Shown: positions 9,442-17,560 of the stretch, piece by piece | How positions within the stretch are numbered: position 1 is the stretch's first letter | How the letters are laid out: each line of letters begins with the position of its first letter | From: an uncultured Bacteroidia bacterium | GTDB taxonomy: Bacteria; Bacteroidota; Bacteroidia; Bacteroidales; Prolixibacteraceae | Direction of reading: 5' to 3' | Length of the DNA stretch: 41,419 nt | Assembly (NCBI GenBank): GCA_903854235.1 | Contig: CAINVV010000170.1 | Span: forward strand, 1-41,419 | Notes under the pieces: model-generated | Told to the model about the DNA's origin: nothing | What the model saw: only the letters and a program-made list of their open reading frames with translations | Databases searched by the model: none | Made by a program: the position numbers and the translations under genes

Positions 9442-9568
9442 AATCCAATTGATCAAACTTCCTGATAAAAGTATTCAAATTATTGTTCTTTCGCTGTAAG
9501 GTTCTCTTTTGAAAATGGAATTGGCTGATCAATTTTGATTATTTTCGCATTCTCATTCCAACTTTCAT

Positions 9569-10765
9569 ATGGCTCAAAAACAAAGGCCCTTGACCTCCGT
9601 CCTAATCAAACCTGCCGGACCGGATTGCAATCTGAAATGTACCTACTGCTTCTACCTGGATAAGAGTGCGCTTTTCCCTGAAACAACCAGTCACAGAATG
9701 AGTCCTGAAATACAGGAAGAGCTGATTCGCCAGGTGATGCAACAGTCTGGCCGAGAGGTTTCCATTGCCTGGCAAGGAGGGGAGCCTGCCCTGATGGGCC
9801 TCGAATTCTATCAGAGGGCCATCGACCTCGAGATCAAATATGGCCACGGCAAGCAGGTGGGCAATGGCTTCCAGACCAACGGTACGCTCTTGGACCGTGA
9901 ATGGGCCAAATTCTTCAAAAAATACGACTGGCTGATAGGTCTCTCCCTTGACGGACCCGAACACATCCACGACAGATACCGTGTCAATAAAGGGGAGCAG
10001 AAAACCTGGGCCATAGTCGAGGAAAAGGCGAAGATGCTGCTCGAGGAGGGCGTGGCTGTCAATGCGATGTGCTGCATCACAGACTATTCAGCTGATTATC
10101 CCGAAGACCTTTACAACTATTACAAGAGTCTGGGCCTAACCTGGATGCAGTTCATTCCGGTCGTGGAAACCGATCCGACCGATCCTTCGAAAGCCGCACC
10201 TTTCTCCCTTTCGGCGGAGAAATATGGCAATTTCCTGGTCAAACTGTATGACCTTTGGCGGGCAGATTTCGTGAATGGGGCCCCCACGACCTCCGTCAGA
10301 CATTTCGAATCTGCCTTTTATGCCTATGTTGGACTAGAATCTCCTGAATGTACCCTGCAAAAAGAGTGTGGTCCCTATGTTGTTGTGGAACACAACGGCA
10401 ACATCTACTCCTGCGATTTCTTCGTGGAGCCGCGTCACCGACTGGGAAACCTGCGCAACGACAAAATCATCAACATGCTCAACAGCAAGAAGCAGGATGA
10501 TTTCGGGAAAGCCAAAACCTTGCTGCCCCGCAAATGCCGGTTCTGTCCCTGGTTGTCAAAATGCTTCGGCGGATGCACCAAGGATCGGGTCAAAGACCCT
10601 GCCGATCAGCGGCTACCACGTTTCTGCGAAGCTTATATCCAATTTTTCGAATACGCGGATGCCGATATGAAGATGTTGGCCAAGAATTGGATGCAGCAAC
10701 AATCCGATCTTCAGGAGAAGGAGGAGAGCAGGGGGAATTTCTGGGCATTCCAGGAGCGGAAATGA
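9569..10765 (+). CDS. Anaerobic sulfatase-maturating enzyme (radical SAM, SPASM domain)
   Basis: A 398-residue radical SAM enzyme. The SAM cluster motif is Cys20-x3-Cys24-x2-Cys27 (CNLKCTYC). WQGGEPALMG follows, as in all anSMEs. The C-terminal SPASM region holds eight further cysteines, including ECGPY, YSCDFFVEP, CRFCPWLSKCFGGC and FCEAY. The Asp right after the YSC cysteine is the position of the proposed catalytic Asp in clostridial anSME. The enzyme oxidises a Cys or Ser of sulfatases to formylglycine without oxygen. No sulfatase gene is in the window, so it must act on clients encoded elsewhere. It is divergent from the TonB receptor, with only 127 bp between them. Confidence 0.93.
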   Translation: MAQKQRPLTSVLIKPAGPDCNLKCTYCFYLDKSALFPETTSHRMSPEIQEELIRQVMQQSGREVSIAWQGGEPALMGLEFYQRAIDLEIKYGHGKQVGNGFQTNGTLLDREWAKFFKKYDWLIGLSLDGPEHIHDRYRVNKGEQKTWAIVEEKAKMLLEEGVAVNAMCCITDYSADYPEDLYNYYKSLGLTWMQFIPVVETDPTDPSKAAPFSLSAEKYGNFLVKLYDLWRADFVNGAPTTSVRHFESAFYAYVGLESPECTLQKECGPYVVVEHNGNIYSCDFFVEPRHRLGNLRNDKIINMLNSKKQDDFGKAKTLLPRKCRFCPWLSKCFGGCTKDRVKDPADQRLPRFCEAYIQFFEYADADMKMLAKNWMQQQSDLQEKEESRGNFWAFQERK

Positions 10766-11274
10766 GGGAAAGACTTGGAGGATAGAGAGACCTGTCTTGT
10801 CCTGAAATAGGTTTACAAAAACTGTAAACTAAAATCAGGACGAGTCAAACTAAGAGTTGAGAACTGAAAGTTGAGAGTGAACAACCATCCTAACCTATCG
10901 CGTAGCGGTTAAGGTATCGTAGAGGAATGAAGTGTAAAATGAAAAGTAACGACACGGTATACCGCGTCTGGAATAAATTTTTCGAACACAATGAATAACA
11001 TGCAGAAATGCGAGCCGCAGAGCGGCGATATTTTGGTAGAAAACGATAGGTTCAATGCGTACCGTCCGTGGTAGCCTGTTGAAAGAAGAGATTAATTGGG
11101 ATCGGACGGACCGGCGCAAAATATGTAGGAGCAACCCTGTGTGGCTGACCGACAAAATAGGAACCAATTGGCAGATGTGCTCCGGTAGAGACGTTGCATG
11201 CAACGTCTGGCAAAATTGGAATCCAAATGTAAAATGCAGAAATTGACCAAAAAGACACAAAGAATTGATTCGAT
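10766..11274. other. 509-bp intergenic region made largely of repeat modules
   Basis: No gene is seen. The stretch contains a heptamer array at 10853-10880 (units of the AGAGTTG/AGAACTG type) and a composite of palindromic modules at 10896-11208, described separately. A TΨC-like GGTTCAATGCG near 11050 is not part of a cloverleaf. Confidence 0.7.
10896..11208. repeat. Composite intergenic repeat, copy A
   Basis: In order: a 27-bp module at 10896-10922, also found at 29351-29377 inverted with 23 of 27 matches; RTGAAAA-like heptamers at 10928-10947; an imperfect 18-bp palindrome at 10951-10968 around CGGTATACCG; GCCGC-AGA-GCGGC at 11014-11026; a degenerate form of the GCAGCC-CTGTGT-GGCTGC hairpin at 11131-11148; and a perfect 20-bp palindrome at 11189-11208. 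The same modules recur at 16.5 and 17.6 kb. Confidence 0.75.
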
Positions 11275-12867
11275 ATGACACACAAAAAATTGTTGTTGGG
11301 CGTTGAAGCAATCGGGCAGGGTGCCATCGACGGAGGCATTTCCGGCGTTTATGCCTATCCGGGTACACCTTCCACGGAGATCACGGAATACATACAGGAA
11401 AATGAAGTAGCTATTGAAAGAAATTTGCACCGTCAGTGGTCGGCCAACGAGAAGACCGCGATGGAGGCTGCACTCGGTATGTCCTATGCGGGTAAGAGAA
11501 CCCTGGTCTGCATGAAGCACGTGGGTTTGAACGTGGCAGCCGACGTATTTATGAACATTGCCGTCACCGGTATCAACGGTGGAATGGTGATTGCTGTTGC
11601 CGACGACCCTTCGATGCACTCTTCCCAGAACGAACAGGACTCTCGCTACTATGGACGCTTCGCAATGATCCCCGTACTGGAGCCTTCCGATCAGCAGGAG
11701 GCCTATGATTTGACACTGGCCGGACTGGAACTATCGGAGAAGAACGGTGTTCCCGTGATGATCCGTATCACGACTCGTTTGGCGCATTCGCGTTCGGGGG
11801 TTCTCCTGATGGAAAAGGCTCGTATGGAGAATCCGATCTCCCTGCCCTCCGATCCGATGCAGTTCGTCCTGCTGCCTGCAAACGCGAGACGCCGATACCA
11901 GAATTTACTCAACCAGCAGGATCGGTTTCTCGAACTTTCAGAGCAGTCGGTCTTCAACAAGTTTGAGGATGGAGCCGACAGGTCCTTGGGCATCGTCTGC
12001 TGTGGCATCGCAGTCAACTATTTCAGGGAGAACTATCCGGGTGTCTCACCCTATCCCTGGGTCAAGATTTCGCAATATCCCCTGCCGGAGAACTTGTTGA
12101 AGCAACTGGAGTCGCAGGTCGATGAAATACTGGTACTCGAAGAGGGATATCCGCTTGTGGAAGAGCAGCTGCGCGGATTCTTTCAACGGGGCAAAAAGAT
12201 ATTGGGCAGGCTCGACGGTACCCTCCCCAGGGCCGGAGAATTGAATCCGGACCTGGTGGCTTCTGCCTTGCATCTCGAGAAACCAGTTGGGCAAGAGCTT
12301 CAAAGTACTTTGGTCAACAGGCCTCCGGCACTGTGCAAAGGCTGCGGGCACCACGATACCTACCGGGCGCTCAATGAAGTGATGGAAGAACATGGGAAGG
12401 GAAAGGTCTTTTCGGATATCGGATGTTACACCCTTGGGGCTCTTCCTCCCTATAGCTCCATTTATAGTTGTGTGGATATGGGAGCCTCGGTGACGATGGC
12501 CAAAGGTGCCGCCGATGCAGGGCTGTTTCCTTCCGTGGCCGTGATTGGCGACTCCACCTTCACCCATTCGGGGATTACCGGATTGCTCGATGCGGTCAAC
12601 GAACAGTCGAACATCGTCCTGATCATCGGAGACAACGAATCGATCTCGATGACGGGGGGCCAGGACTCCTCTGCCCTGGGTCGTATCGAAGCCATCTGCG
12701 AAGGGGTGGGCGTATTGCCTGATCACATTCACGTGCTGGAATCGCTGCCTAAAAATCACGAAATACTGGTTGGATTGCTAAGGCAAGAGATTGCCTATCA
12801 AGGCGTTTCTGTCATCATTCCCCGGAGGGAGTGCATTCAGAAACTGGCCAGAAGAAAAAGAAATTAA
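11275..12867 (+). CDS. iorA: Indolepyruvate:ferredoxin oxidoreductase, alpha subunit
   Basis: A 530-residue TPP-dependent 2-oxoacid oxidoreductase subunit. It oxidatively decarboxylates aryl pyruvates (indolepyruvate, phenylpyruvate) to acyl-CoA with ferredoxin as electron acceptor, in anaerobic aromatic amino-acid fermentation. The N-terminal pyrimidine-binding domain shows YAYPGTPSTEITEY (about 26-39). The C-terminal TPP domain shows CKGCGHHDTY (about 355) and GDSTFTHSG ... GDNESISMTGGQD (about 424-460). The archaeal enzyme ends in a two-cluster ferredoxin domain; this one stops at IPRRECIQKLARRKRN without it. The gene is 21 bp upstream of iorB and forms an operon with it. Family and subunit are clear. 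Confidence 0.93.
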   Translation: MTHKKLLLGVEAIGQGAIDGGISGVYAYPGTPSTEITEYIQENEVAIERNLHRQWSANEKTAMEAALGMSYAGKRTLVCMKHVGLNVAADVFMNIAVTGINGGMVIAVADDPSMHSSQNEQDSRYYGRFAMIPVLEPSDQQEAYDLTLAGLELSEKNGVPVMIRITTRLAHSRSGVLLMEKARMENPISLPSDPMQFVLLPANARRRYQNLLNQQDRFLELSEQSVFNKFEDGADRSLGIVCCGIAVNYFRENYPGVSPYPWVKISQYPLPENLLKQLESQVDEILVLEEGYPLVEEQLRGFFQRGKKILGRLDGTLPRAGELNPDLVASALHLEKPVGQELQSTLVNRPPALCKGCGHHDTYRALNEVMEEHGKGKVFSDIGCYTLGALPPYSSIYSCVDMGASVTMAKGAADAGLFPSVAVIGDSTFTHSGITGLLDAVNEQSNIVLIIGDNESISMTGGQDSSALGRIEAICEGVGVLPDHIHVLESLPKNHEILVGLLRQEIAYQGVSVIIPRRECIQKLARRKRN

Positions 12868-12888
12868 TTTCATCGATATACCATCCCA

Positions 12889-13476
12889 ATGAAGTGTGAC
12901 ATTGTTTTAGCAGGAGTCGGCGGACAGGGAATCCTCTCCATCGCAACGGTACTCGGATTGGCTGCCATCGAGAACAACCTTTACCTTAAACAGGCAGAAA
13001 CACACGGAATGAGCCAGCGCGGGGGAGCCGTTCAATCCTATCTTCGGCTTTCCGACCAGCCCATCCATTCCGACCTGATCCCCTCGGGAGAGGCCCAGCT
13101 GATCCTCTCTGTAGAACCACTGGAGTCGCTGCGTTACCTCTCTTTTCTTTCAGAGGAGGGATATGTAATCACGAACACGACCCCTTATGTCAACATCCCA
13201 GACTATCCTGATGTGGAAGGGGTCCTTAAGACCATTGCAAGCCTGCCTCATCAAGTGGCCATCGATGCCGAGTTTGTCGCGAAGGAGTCGGGCAATGCGA
13301 AATCGTCCAACATGGTGATGCTGGGTGCTGCCTCTCCATTCATCGATCTTCCGCTGGAAAGCCTGGAAGCGGCGATAAGGAGTATCTTTGCACGGAAAGG
13401 GGAAGAGATGGTCGCCGTCAACCTGAAGGCTTTTCACGCCGGAAGGAGTTTTGCGGAACAAACCCTGAATCATTAA
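12889..13476 (+). CDS. iorB: Indolepyruvate:ferredoxin oxidoreductase, beta subunit
   Basis: A 195-residue gamma-domain (POR_N-like, CoA-side) subunit of the 2-oxoacid oxidoreductase. The nucleotide/CoA-binding loop VLAGVGGQGILS is at residues 6-17, and QAETHGMSQRGGAVQSYLRL (about 35-54) is diagnostic for IorB. It pairs with the alpha subunit 21 bp upstream to make the heterodimeric cytoplasmic enzyme. The next gene, a CvfB-like protein, begins 12 bp downstream, so all three are probably one transcript. Aromatic specificity is taken from the family, not shown by residues here. Confidence 0.92.
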   Translation: MKCDIVLAGVGGQGILSIATVLGLAAIENNLYLKQAETHGMSQRGGAVQSYLRLSDQPIHSDLIPSGEAQLILSVEPLESLRYLSFLSEEGYVITNTTPYVNIPDYPDVEGVLKTIASLPHQVAIDAEFVAKESGNAKSSNMVMLGAASPFIDLPLESLEAAIRSIFARKGEEMVAVNLKAFHAGRSFAEQTLNH

Positions 13477-13488
13477 AAGAGACAAAAG

Positions 13489-14319
13489 ATGATACTACCC
13501 GGGAGGTACAACACCCTCAAAGTTGTTAAATATGTTGATTTTGGGGTTTACCTCGATGGAGCTGAAATGGGAGAGATCCTCCTTCCTGCGCGCTATGTCC
13601 CCGAAGTGTGCGAGGTGGATGAAGATCTGGAGGTATTCATTTACCTGGATTCAGAAGACCGGATCATCGCCACCACAGAGAAGCCCTTTGCCCAGGTGGG
13701 CGAGTTTGCAATGCTGCGGGTCAATGCAGTCAACAACGTCGGTGCCTTTCTCGACTGGGGATTGATGAAGGATTTGCTGGTGCCTTTCCGGGAGCAAAAG
13801 ATGAACATGGTGGCAGGTCGGTCTTATCTGGTCTATGTCTATGTGGATCCGGATTCGCAACGAATCGCGGCATCTGCCAAACTAGAGAAGTTTCTCGACA
13901 ACGTGATTCCCGAATACAAGGTGGGTGAGGAAGTTTCCCTGATCGTGGAGAGCGAGAGCGAACTGGGTTACAATGCCATCATCAACCACCTGCACAGGGG
14001 CATACTATACCATGACGAACTGCCCGGACCGCTGAACAAGGGGCAAAAACTGAAGGCGTACATCAAAAAGGTGCGTGACGACAAGAAGATCGATCTTTCG
14101 CTTTATCGTCCCGGTTACGAACAGGTCGACGGGATCTCTCAGGATATCCTGAATAAGCTTCACGAAGCAGGTGGTTTCCTACCATTTACTGATAAAAGCG
14201 ATGCGGCTCTTATTTTCGAGCGTTTCGCCATCAGCAAGAAAATCTTCAAGAAGGCCATCGGCGCCCTTTACCGCCAAAGGAGGATTTTGATGGAAGAGAA
14301 GGGAATCAGGCTAATTTGA
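13489..14319 (+). CDS. CvfB-like S1-domain RNA-binding protein
   Basis: A 276-residue protein with tandem S1/OB-fold repeats and a C-terminal winged helix, matching the CvfB/YitL family. The first S1 unit opens at YNTLKVVKYVDFGVYLDG. A second carries NAVNNVGAFLDWGLMKDLLVPF (in part, about 77-97), and a third carries EVSLIVESESELGYNAII (about 149-166). The C-terminal ~60 residues (FLPFTDKSDAALIFERFAIS onward) are the helical/winged-helix part. CvfB proteins bind RNA and affect virulence-factor expression in staphylococci; the role in Bacteroidota is unknown. The start is 12 bp after iorB, suggesting co-transcription with a catabolic enzyme. Octamer repeats begin at its stop codon. Confidence 0.88.
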   Translation: MILPGRYNTLKVVKYVDFGVYLDGAEMGEILLPARYVPEVCEVDEDLEVFIYLDSEDRIIATTEKPFAQVGEFAMLRVNAVNNVGAFLDWGLMKDLLVPFREQKMNMVAGRSYLVYVYVDPDSQRIAASAKLEKFLDNVIPEYKVGEEVSLIVESESELGYNAIINHLHRGILYHDELPGPLNKGQKLKAYIKKVRDDKKIDLSLYRPGYEQVDGISQDILNKLHEAGGFLPFTDKSDAALIFERFAISKKIFKKAIGALYRQRRILMEEKGIRLI

Positions 14320-14356
14320 TAATGTGCTAATATGCTGATATGATAATGTACCAATT
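14317..14356 (+). repeat. Octamer tandem repeat starting at the CvfB stop codon
   Basis: Units TGATAATG, TGCTAATA, TGCTGATA, TGATAATG and TACCAATT follow one another with period 8. The first unit starts on the TGA stop codon itself. It is the sense-strand equivalent of the TTAGCAyA repeats after the M16 and M13 genes. Confidence 0.8.
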
Positions 14357-14440
14357 GGGATGGGAGCAGAGGAAAAAATTTAACCCTACGAAGGGAGTTC
14401 GCCATACAAAATAGCCAATTAATTTATAGGAATTCGATTC

Positions 14441-14472
14441 ATTTTCAAATTTTCAAACTTTCCCGTTTTCAA
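14441..14472 (+). repeat. ATTTTCAA octamer repeat upstream of kup
   Basis: Four units of period 8: ATTTTCAA, ATTTTCAA, ACTTTCCC and GTTTTCAA, followed by ATTTAAAT. It is unrelated in sequence to the TGCTAATA family but has the same period. It lies between the cvfB-like gene and kup. Confidence 0.75.
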
Positions 14473-14597
14473 ATTTAAATAGGTTCCTATTTTAAGTTAT
14501 TGATATATTTTATTGTGGCGAGAATAAAATTGTTTCAATTAGTTTATTTTTGTGCCCTTGTATTCTGAGTTAACATATATTAACTATTAAGTAGTGA

Positions 14598-16541
14598 ATG
14601 GAAAATAGTCATTCCGGAATTAAGAAAGTCACGCTCGCCGGACTTGTTGTCACCCTTGGGATTGTCTACGGAGACATTGGTACCAGTCCCTTGTATGTGA
14701 TGAACGCCATCATGAAGGGCGGGATTGAGATCAACGAACTGCTCATCTACGGAGGCTTATCCTGTATCTTCTGGACCCTTACCCTCCAAACTACTTTCAA
14801 ATACGTCATCATCACTCTTCAGGCCGATAACCACGGTGAGGGAGGGATCTTTGCCCTTTTTGCCCTGGTACGGAGAAAGACGAACCTGATTGCCATCATC
14901 ACGATGGTAGGGGGTAGTGCCCTGCTTGCAGACGGCGTCATCACACCTGCCATCACGGTGACCTCTGCAGTGGAAGGTTTGAATATCCTCTATGAAAACG
15001 TTCCGGTGGTTCCCATCGTACTCTCTATCTTCCTGCTTCTCTTCTTCTTCCAACAGTTTGGCTCTGGTTTGATCGGCAGGGTGTTTGGCCCTGTGATGTT
15101 CCTTTGGTTCGTCCTTCTGGGTGTACTTGGCGTGAGCCAGTTGGTCCACGGAGCCGGTGTGATGGCTGCGATGAATCCCTACTATGCCATTAAGTTTCTT
15201 ACCGTTTATCCCGAGGCTGTGATCTTGCTGGGGGCTGTCTTCCTGGCAACTACGGGAGCCGAAGCCTTGTATTCGGATCTGGGGCACTGTGGGATCAAAA
15301 ACATAAGGATTACCTGGGTCTTCGTTAAGGTTACCCTGTTACTCAACTACTTCGGACAGGGTGCCTGGTTGCTGAACCACCTGGCCGATGCCAAAAATGT
15401 GAATGTCTTTTACTCCATTATGCCCCAATGGTTCCTGATACCCGGGGTCATCATCGCCACCGCTGCCGCCGTTATCGCCAGTCAGGCTCTGATCAGCGGA
15501 TCCTATACGCTCATCAGCGAAGCCATTACGCTGAATGTCTGGCCACGGATCAAGGTGCTCTATCCAACCTCCGTCAAGGGACAGGTCTACATTCCGTTCG
15601 TGAACTGGCTGCTCTGGATCGCCTGCTCCTTCGTAGTGATCTACTTTGCCAAGTCCTCCAACATGGAGGCTGCCTACGGTCTCTCCATTACCATCACGAT
15701 GATTATGACCACCCTGCTCTTGTCTGTCTATTTGCACAAGCGCAAGCTGAATGTCTTCATCCGGTTCTTAGTGCTTGGATTGTTCCTCACCATCGAGGGT
15801 ACCTTCCTCTACGCCAACCTGCATAAATTCGTCGATGGCGGTTGGTTGACCATCATGCTGGCCTTCTTCTTCTTCATCGTGATGTACGGCTGGTATTTTG
15901 GACGGAAGATCAAGAACAAATTCATCACCTTTACCAGTCTGAAGAAGGAGACGGAGGTGATCTACGAACTGAGCATGGATTACAACGTGCCCAAGATCGC
16001 CACCAACCTGGTCTACATCACCAAGGCCAACAAGCTGGACCAGATCGAGTCGAAGATCATGTTCTCCATCTTCAACAAACACCCCAAAAGGGCCAATACC
16101 TATTGGTTCCTGCACATCGACAGCCTCGATACGCCGGATACCTTCGAATATACCGTCCACCACATCGTGCCAGGCGTTGTGATCAAGGTCGAATTCCACC
16201 TCGGATTCAAGGTGGAGCGCCGGATCAACGTCTACTTCAAGCAGGTGCTTGAGGACCTGGAGAAGACGCATGAAATTAGCATGGTGAGCCATTACAAATC
16301 CCTGAAGAGACACTCCATTCCAGCCGACTTCCTCTTCGTGAACCTCGACCGGGTACTGGTAAACGATTACAAACTGCCGCCACTCAAGCGATTCACGATG
16401 GGACTGCACAACTTCATCCGCCGGATGGGCATCAACGACGTGAAAGCCTTCGGACTGGATACCAGCAACGTGATTGAGGAGAAGATCCCAATCGTTATCG
16501 CACGGGAAGAGAAGAAGAGGATCAGGAGAATTGTCAGGTAA
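14598..16541 (+). CDS. kup: Kup-family potassium:proton symporter
   Basis: A 647-residue inner-membrane K+ uptake protein. The KUP signature VTLGIVYGDIGTSPLYV lies at about 18-34. About twelve hydrophobic segments fill residues 12-435, including GSALLADGVITPAITV (about 105-120) and TTGAEALYSDLGHCG (about 218-232). A cytoplasmic C-terminal domain of about 200 residues follows and ends in basic KKRIRRIVR. Length and domain order are normal for the family. It stands alone. A TATTTTTG box at 14545-14552 matches the Bacteroidota -7 element but has no well-spaced TTG. A 19-bp inverted repeat without a T tract follows the gene. Confidence 0.95.
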   Translation: MENSHSGIKKVTLAGLVVTLGIVYGDIGTSPLYVMNAIMKGGIEINELLIYGGLSCIFWTLTLQTTFKYVIITLQADNHGEGGIFALFALVRRKTNLIAIITMVGGSALLADGVITPAITVTSAVEGLNILYENVPVVPIVLSIFLLLFFFQQFGSGLIGRVFGPVMFLWFVLLGVLGVSQLVHGAGVMAAMNPYYAIKFLTVYPEAVILLGAVFLATTGAEALYSDLGHCGIKNIRITWVFVKVTLLLNYFGQGAWLLNHLADAKNVNVFYSIMPQWFLIPGVIIATAAAVIASQALISGSYTLISEAITLNVWPRIKVLYPTSVKGQVYIPFVNWLLWIACSFVVIYFAKSSNMEAAYGLSITITMIMTTLLLSVYLHKRKLNVFIRFLVLGLFLTIEGTFLYANLHKFVDGGWLTIMLAFFFFIVMYGWYFGRKIKNKFITFTSLKKETEVIYELSMDYNVPKIATNLVYITKANKLDQIESKIMFSIFNKHPKRANTYWFLHIDSLDTPDTFEYTVHHIVPGVVIKVEFHLGFKVERRINVYFKQVLEDLEKTHEISMVSHYKSLKRHSIPADFLFVNLDRVLVNDYKLPPLKRFTMGLHNFIRRMGINDVKAFGLDTSNVIEEKIPIVIAREEKKRIRRIVR

Positions 16542-16552
16542 AAGTGAAAGAT

Positions 16553-16598
16553 GAAATAAGATGTTAGACGCTGTATATTGCGTCTAACATCTTATTTC
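16553..16598. repeat. 19-bp perfect inverted repeat after kup (composite repeat copy B, module i)
   Basis: Arms at 16553-16571 and 16580-16598 are perfectly complementary around an 8-nt loop, TGTATATT. It begins 12 bp after the kup stop codon. It could fold strongly in the kup mRNA 3' end but lacks a T tract. The core GTATATTGCGTCT matches copy A (10957-10969) at 11 of 13 positions. Confidence 0.9.
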
Positions 16599-16611
16599 AA
16601 AGGAACTGCTG

Positions 16612-16669
16612 GGGCAGCCCTGTGTGGCTGCCCTTCATCATTGTTGCTATTATCCAGCCGCATAGCGGC
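16612..16669. repeat. Composite intergenic repeat, copy B, modules ii and iii
   Basis: Hairpin GGGCAGCC-CTGTGT-GGCTGCCC (16612-16633) is followed by GCCGC-ATA-GCGGC (16657-16669). Both recur in copy A, and the first also recurs in copy C (17660-17679). Confidence 0.85.
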
Positions 16670-16779
16670 GAAATTAGGATATAAATGTGAATTACCCATC
16701 CATACTGTCCGCATTAATATCTTCAAAAAAGATCTTCAATTTATCCCGGACCAAAAGGATCAAAATTTCGAAGAAGCAA

Positions 16780-17034
16780 CTATTCCTCTGTCTTTAGATT
16801 CTTTTCGTACTCCTCCACGACGCTTCTTGCCAGCTCAAGGTCCTCTCCCGCAACCATTACCCGCACAGAACCCTGCTCGCCGGGCAGACTCCAACCCAGG
16901 TTAAAGGTCCCCTTTGTTTCGCCAAGGAGATAGGACTCGATCTCTGCATTTTCAAGCAGGCTCTTGACCATTTGCGCCTGCCAGTAGGTGCCCGTAAAGA
17001 CGATGACTGGAGCAATCTGCGGTGTTTTTTCCAT
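16780..17034 (-). CDS. DUF2007-family small protein
   Basis: An 84-residue protein resembling the DUF2007 'putative prokaryotic signal transducing protein' family, with a ferredoxin-like alpha/beta fold. The opening VIVFTGTYWQAQMVKSLLE (about 10-28), a Leu-rich helix then a Gly-rich strand, and the closing VRVMVAGEDLELARSVVEEY (about 57-76) fit that family. Members bind PII-like or other partners in some bacteria, but the role here is unknown. It is cytoplasmic, with no signal peptide. It lies 50 bp downstream of the RidA-family gene on the same strand and may be co-transcribed with it. Confidence 0.8.
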   Translation of the reverse strand: MEKTPQIAPVIVFTGTYWQAQMVKSLLENAEIESYLLGETKGTFNLGWSLPGEQGSVRVMVAGEDLELARSVVEEYEKNLKTEE

Positions 17035-17084
17035 GACTAAAAGATTTAAGACATTGTATGAAACTTACTTGCTGGAAACAGTTA

Positions 17085-17471
17085 CTATAGCACGATGCAG
17101 TCGGCTTCCATCTCCACCAGCCATTCGCTGCTGATCAATCCCTTCACTTCCACAAATGAGCAGGCCGGACGAATCTCGGAAAAGAATTCGCCGTGCGCCC
17201 TGGCTGCCTCTTCCCAGATGGCGATGTTGGTGAGGAACATCCGGGTACGGATCACCCCCTCCATCGTACCACCGGCATCTGTAATGGCCTGACGGATGAT
17301 TTCGAGGCAGCGGCGGGTCTGGTTGTAGAGATCGTTGTGGAAGGCGGTGGTGCCATCCGCTGCGATGGGAGCCGTTCCGGCTACGGCAATGATGTTGCCG
17401 ATGCGAACGGCGCGGGAGAAACCGATGGGTTTCTCAAATTTGGAGCCCGAAGAGACATTTTGACGTTCCAT
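17085..17471 (-). CDS. RidA/YjgF-family protein lacking the catalytic arginine
   Basis: A 128-residue trimeric chorismate-mutase-like-fold protein of the Rid superfamily. RidA itself hydrolyses reactive enamines/imines released by PLP dehydratases. Visible family features are FSRAVRIGNIIAVAGTAP (about 18-35), the helix YNQTRRCLEIIRQAI, and the C-terminal RPACSFVEVKGL. The RidA catalytic arginine (VARLP) is replaced by Gly in VEVKGLISSEW, so it belongs to one of the Rid groups without deaminase activity or acts on another substrate. In a genome fermenting amino acids, a role with PLP-enzyme products is plausible but unproven. It is probably co-transcribed with the DUF2007 gene. Confidence 0.88.
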   Translation of the reverse strand: MERQNVSSGSKFEKPIGFSRAVRIGNIIAVAGTAPIAADGTTAFHNDLYNQTRRCLEIIRQAITDAGGTMEGVIRTRMFLTNIAIWEEAARAHGEFFSEIRPACSFVEVKGLISSEWLVEMEADCIVL

Positions 17472-17560
17472 TTTATCCTGATTTGTTCGTTGTCGTATGT
17501 GAATGTGTAGCAGAACGGGTCAGATCTTCGTTTGCCGTTGTGCGGGGTAAAGATAGGGAA

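Noticed and set aside
11050-11110. TΨC-like GGTTCAATGCG suggesting a tRNA
   Set aside because: No acceptor, D or anticodon stem can be formed around it.
12046-12759. 237-codon minus-strand frame opposite iorA
   Set aside because: Shadow frame; the plus strand holds the TPP-binding motifs of iorA.
14530-14552. Full promoter for kup
   Set aside because: The -7 box TATTTTTG is good, but TTG candidates lie 12 or 29 bp away, outside the usual spacing.
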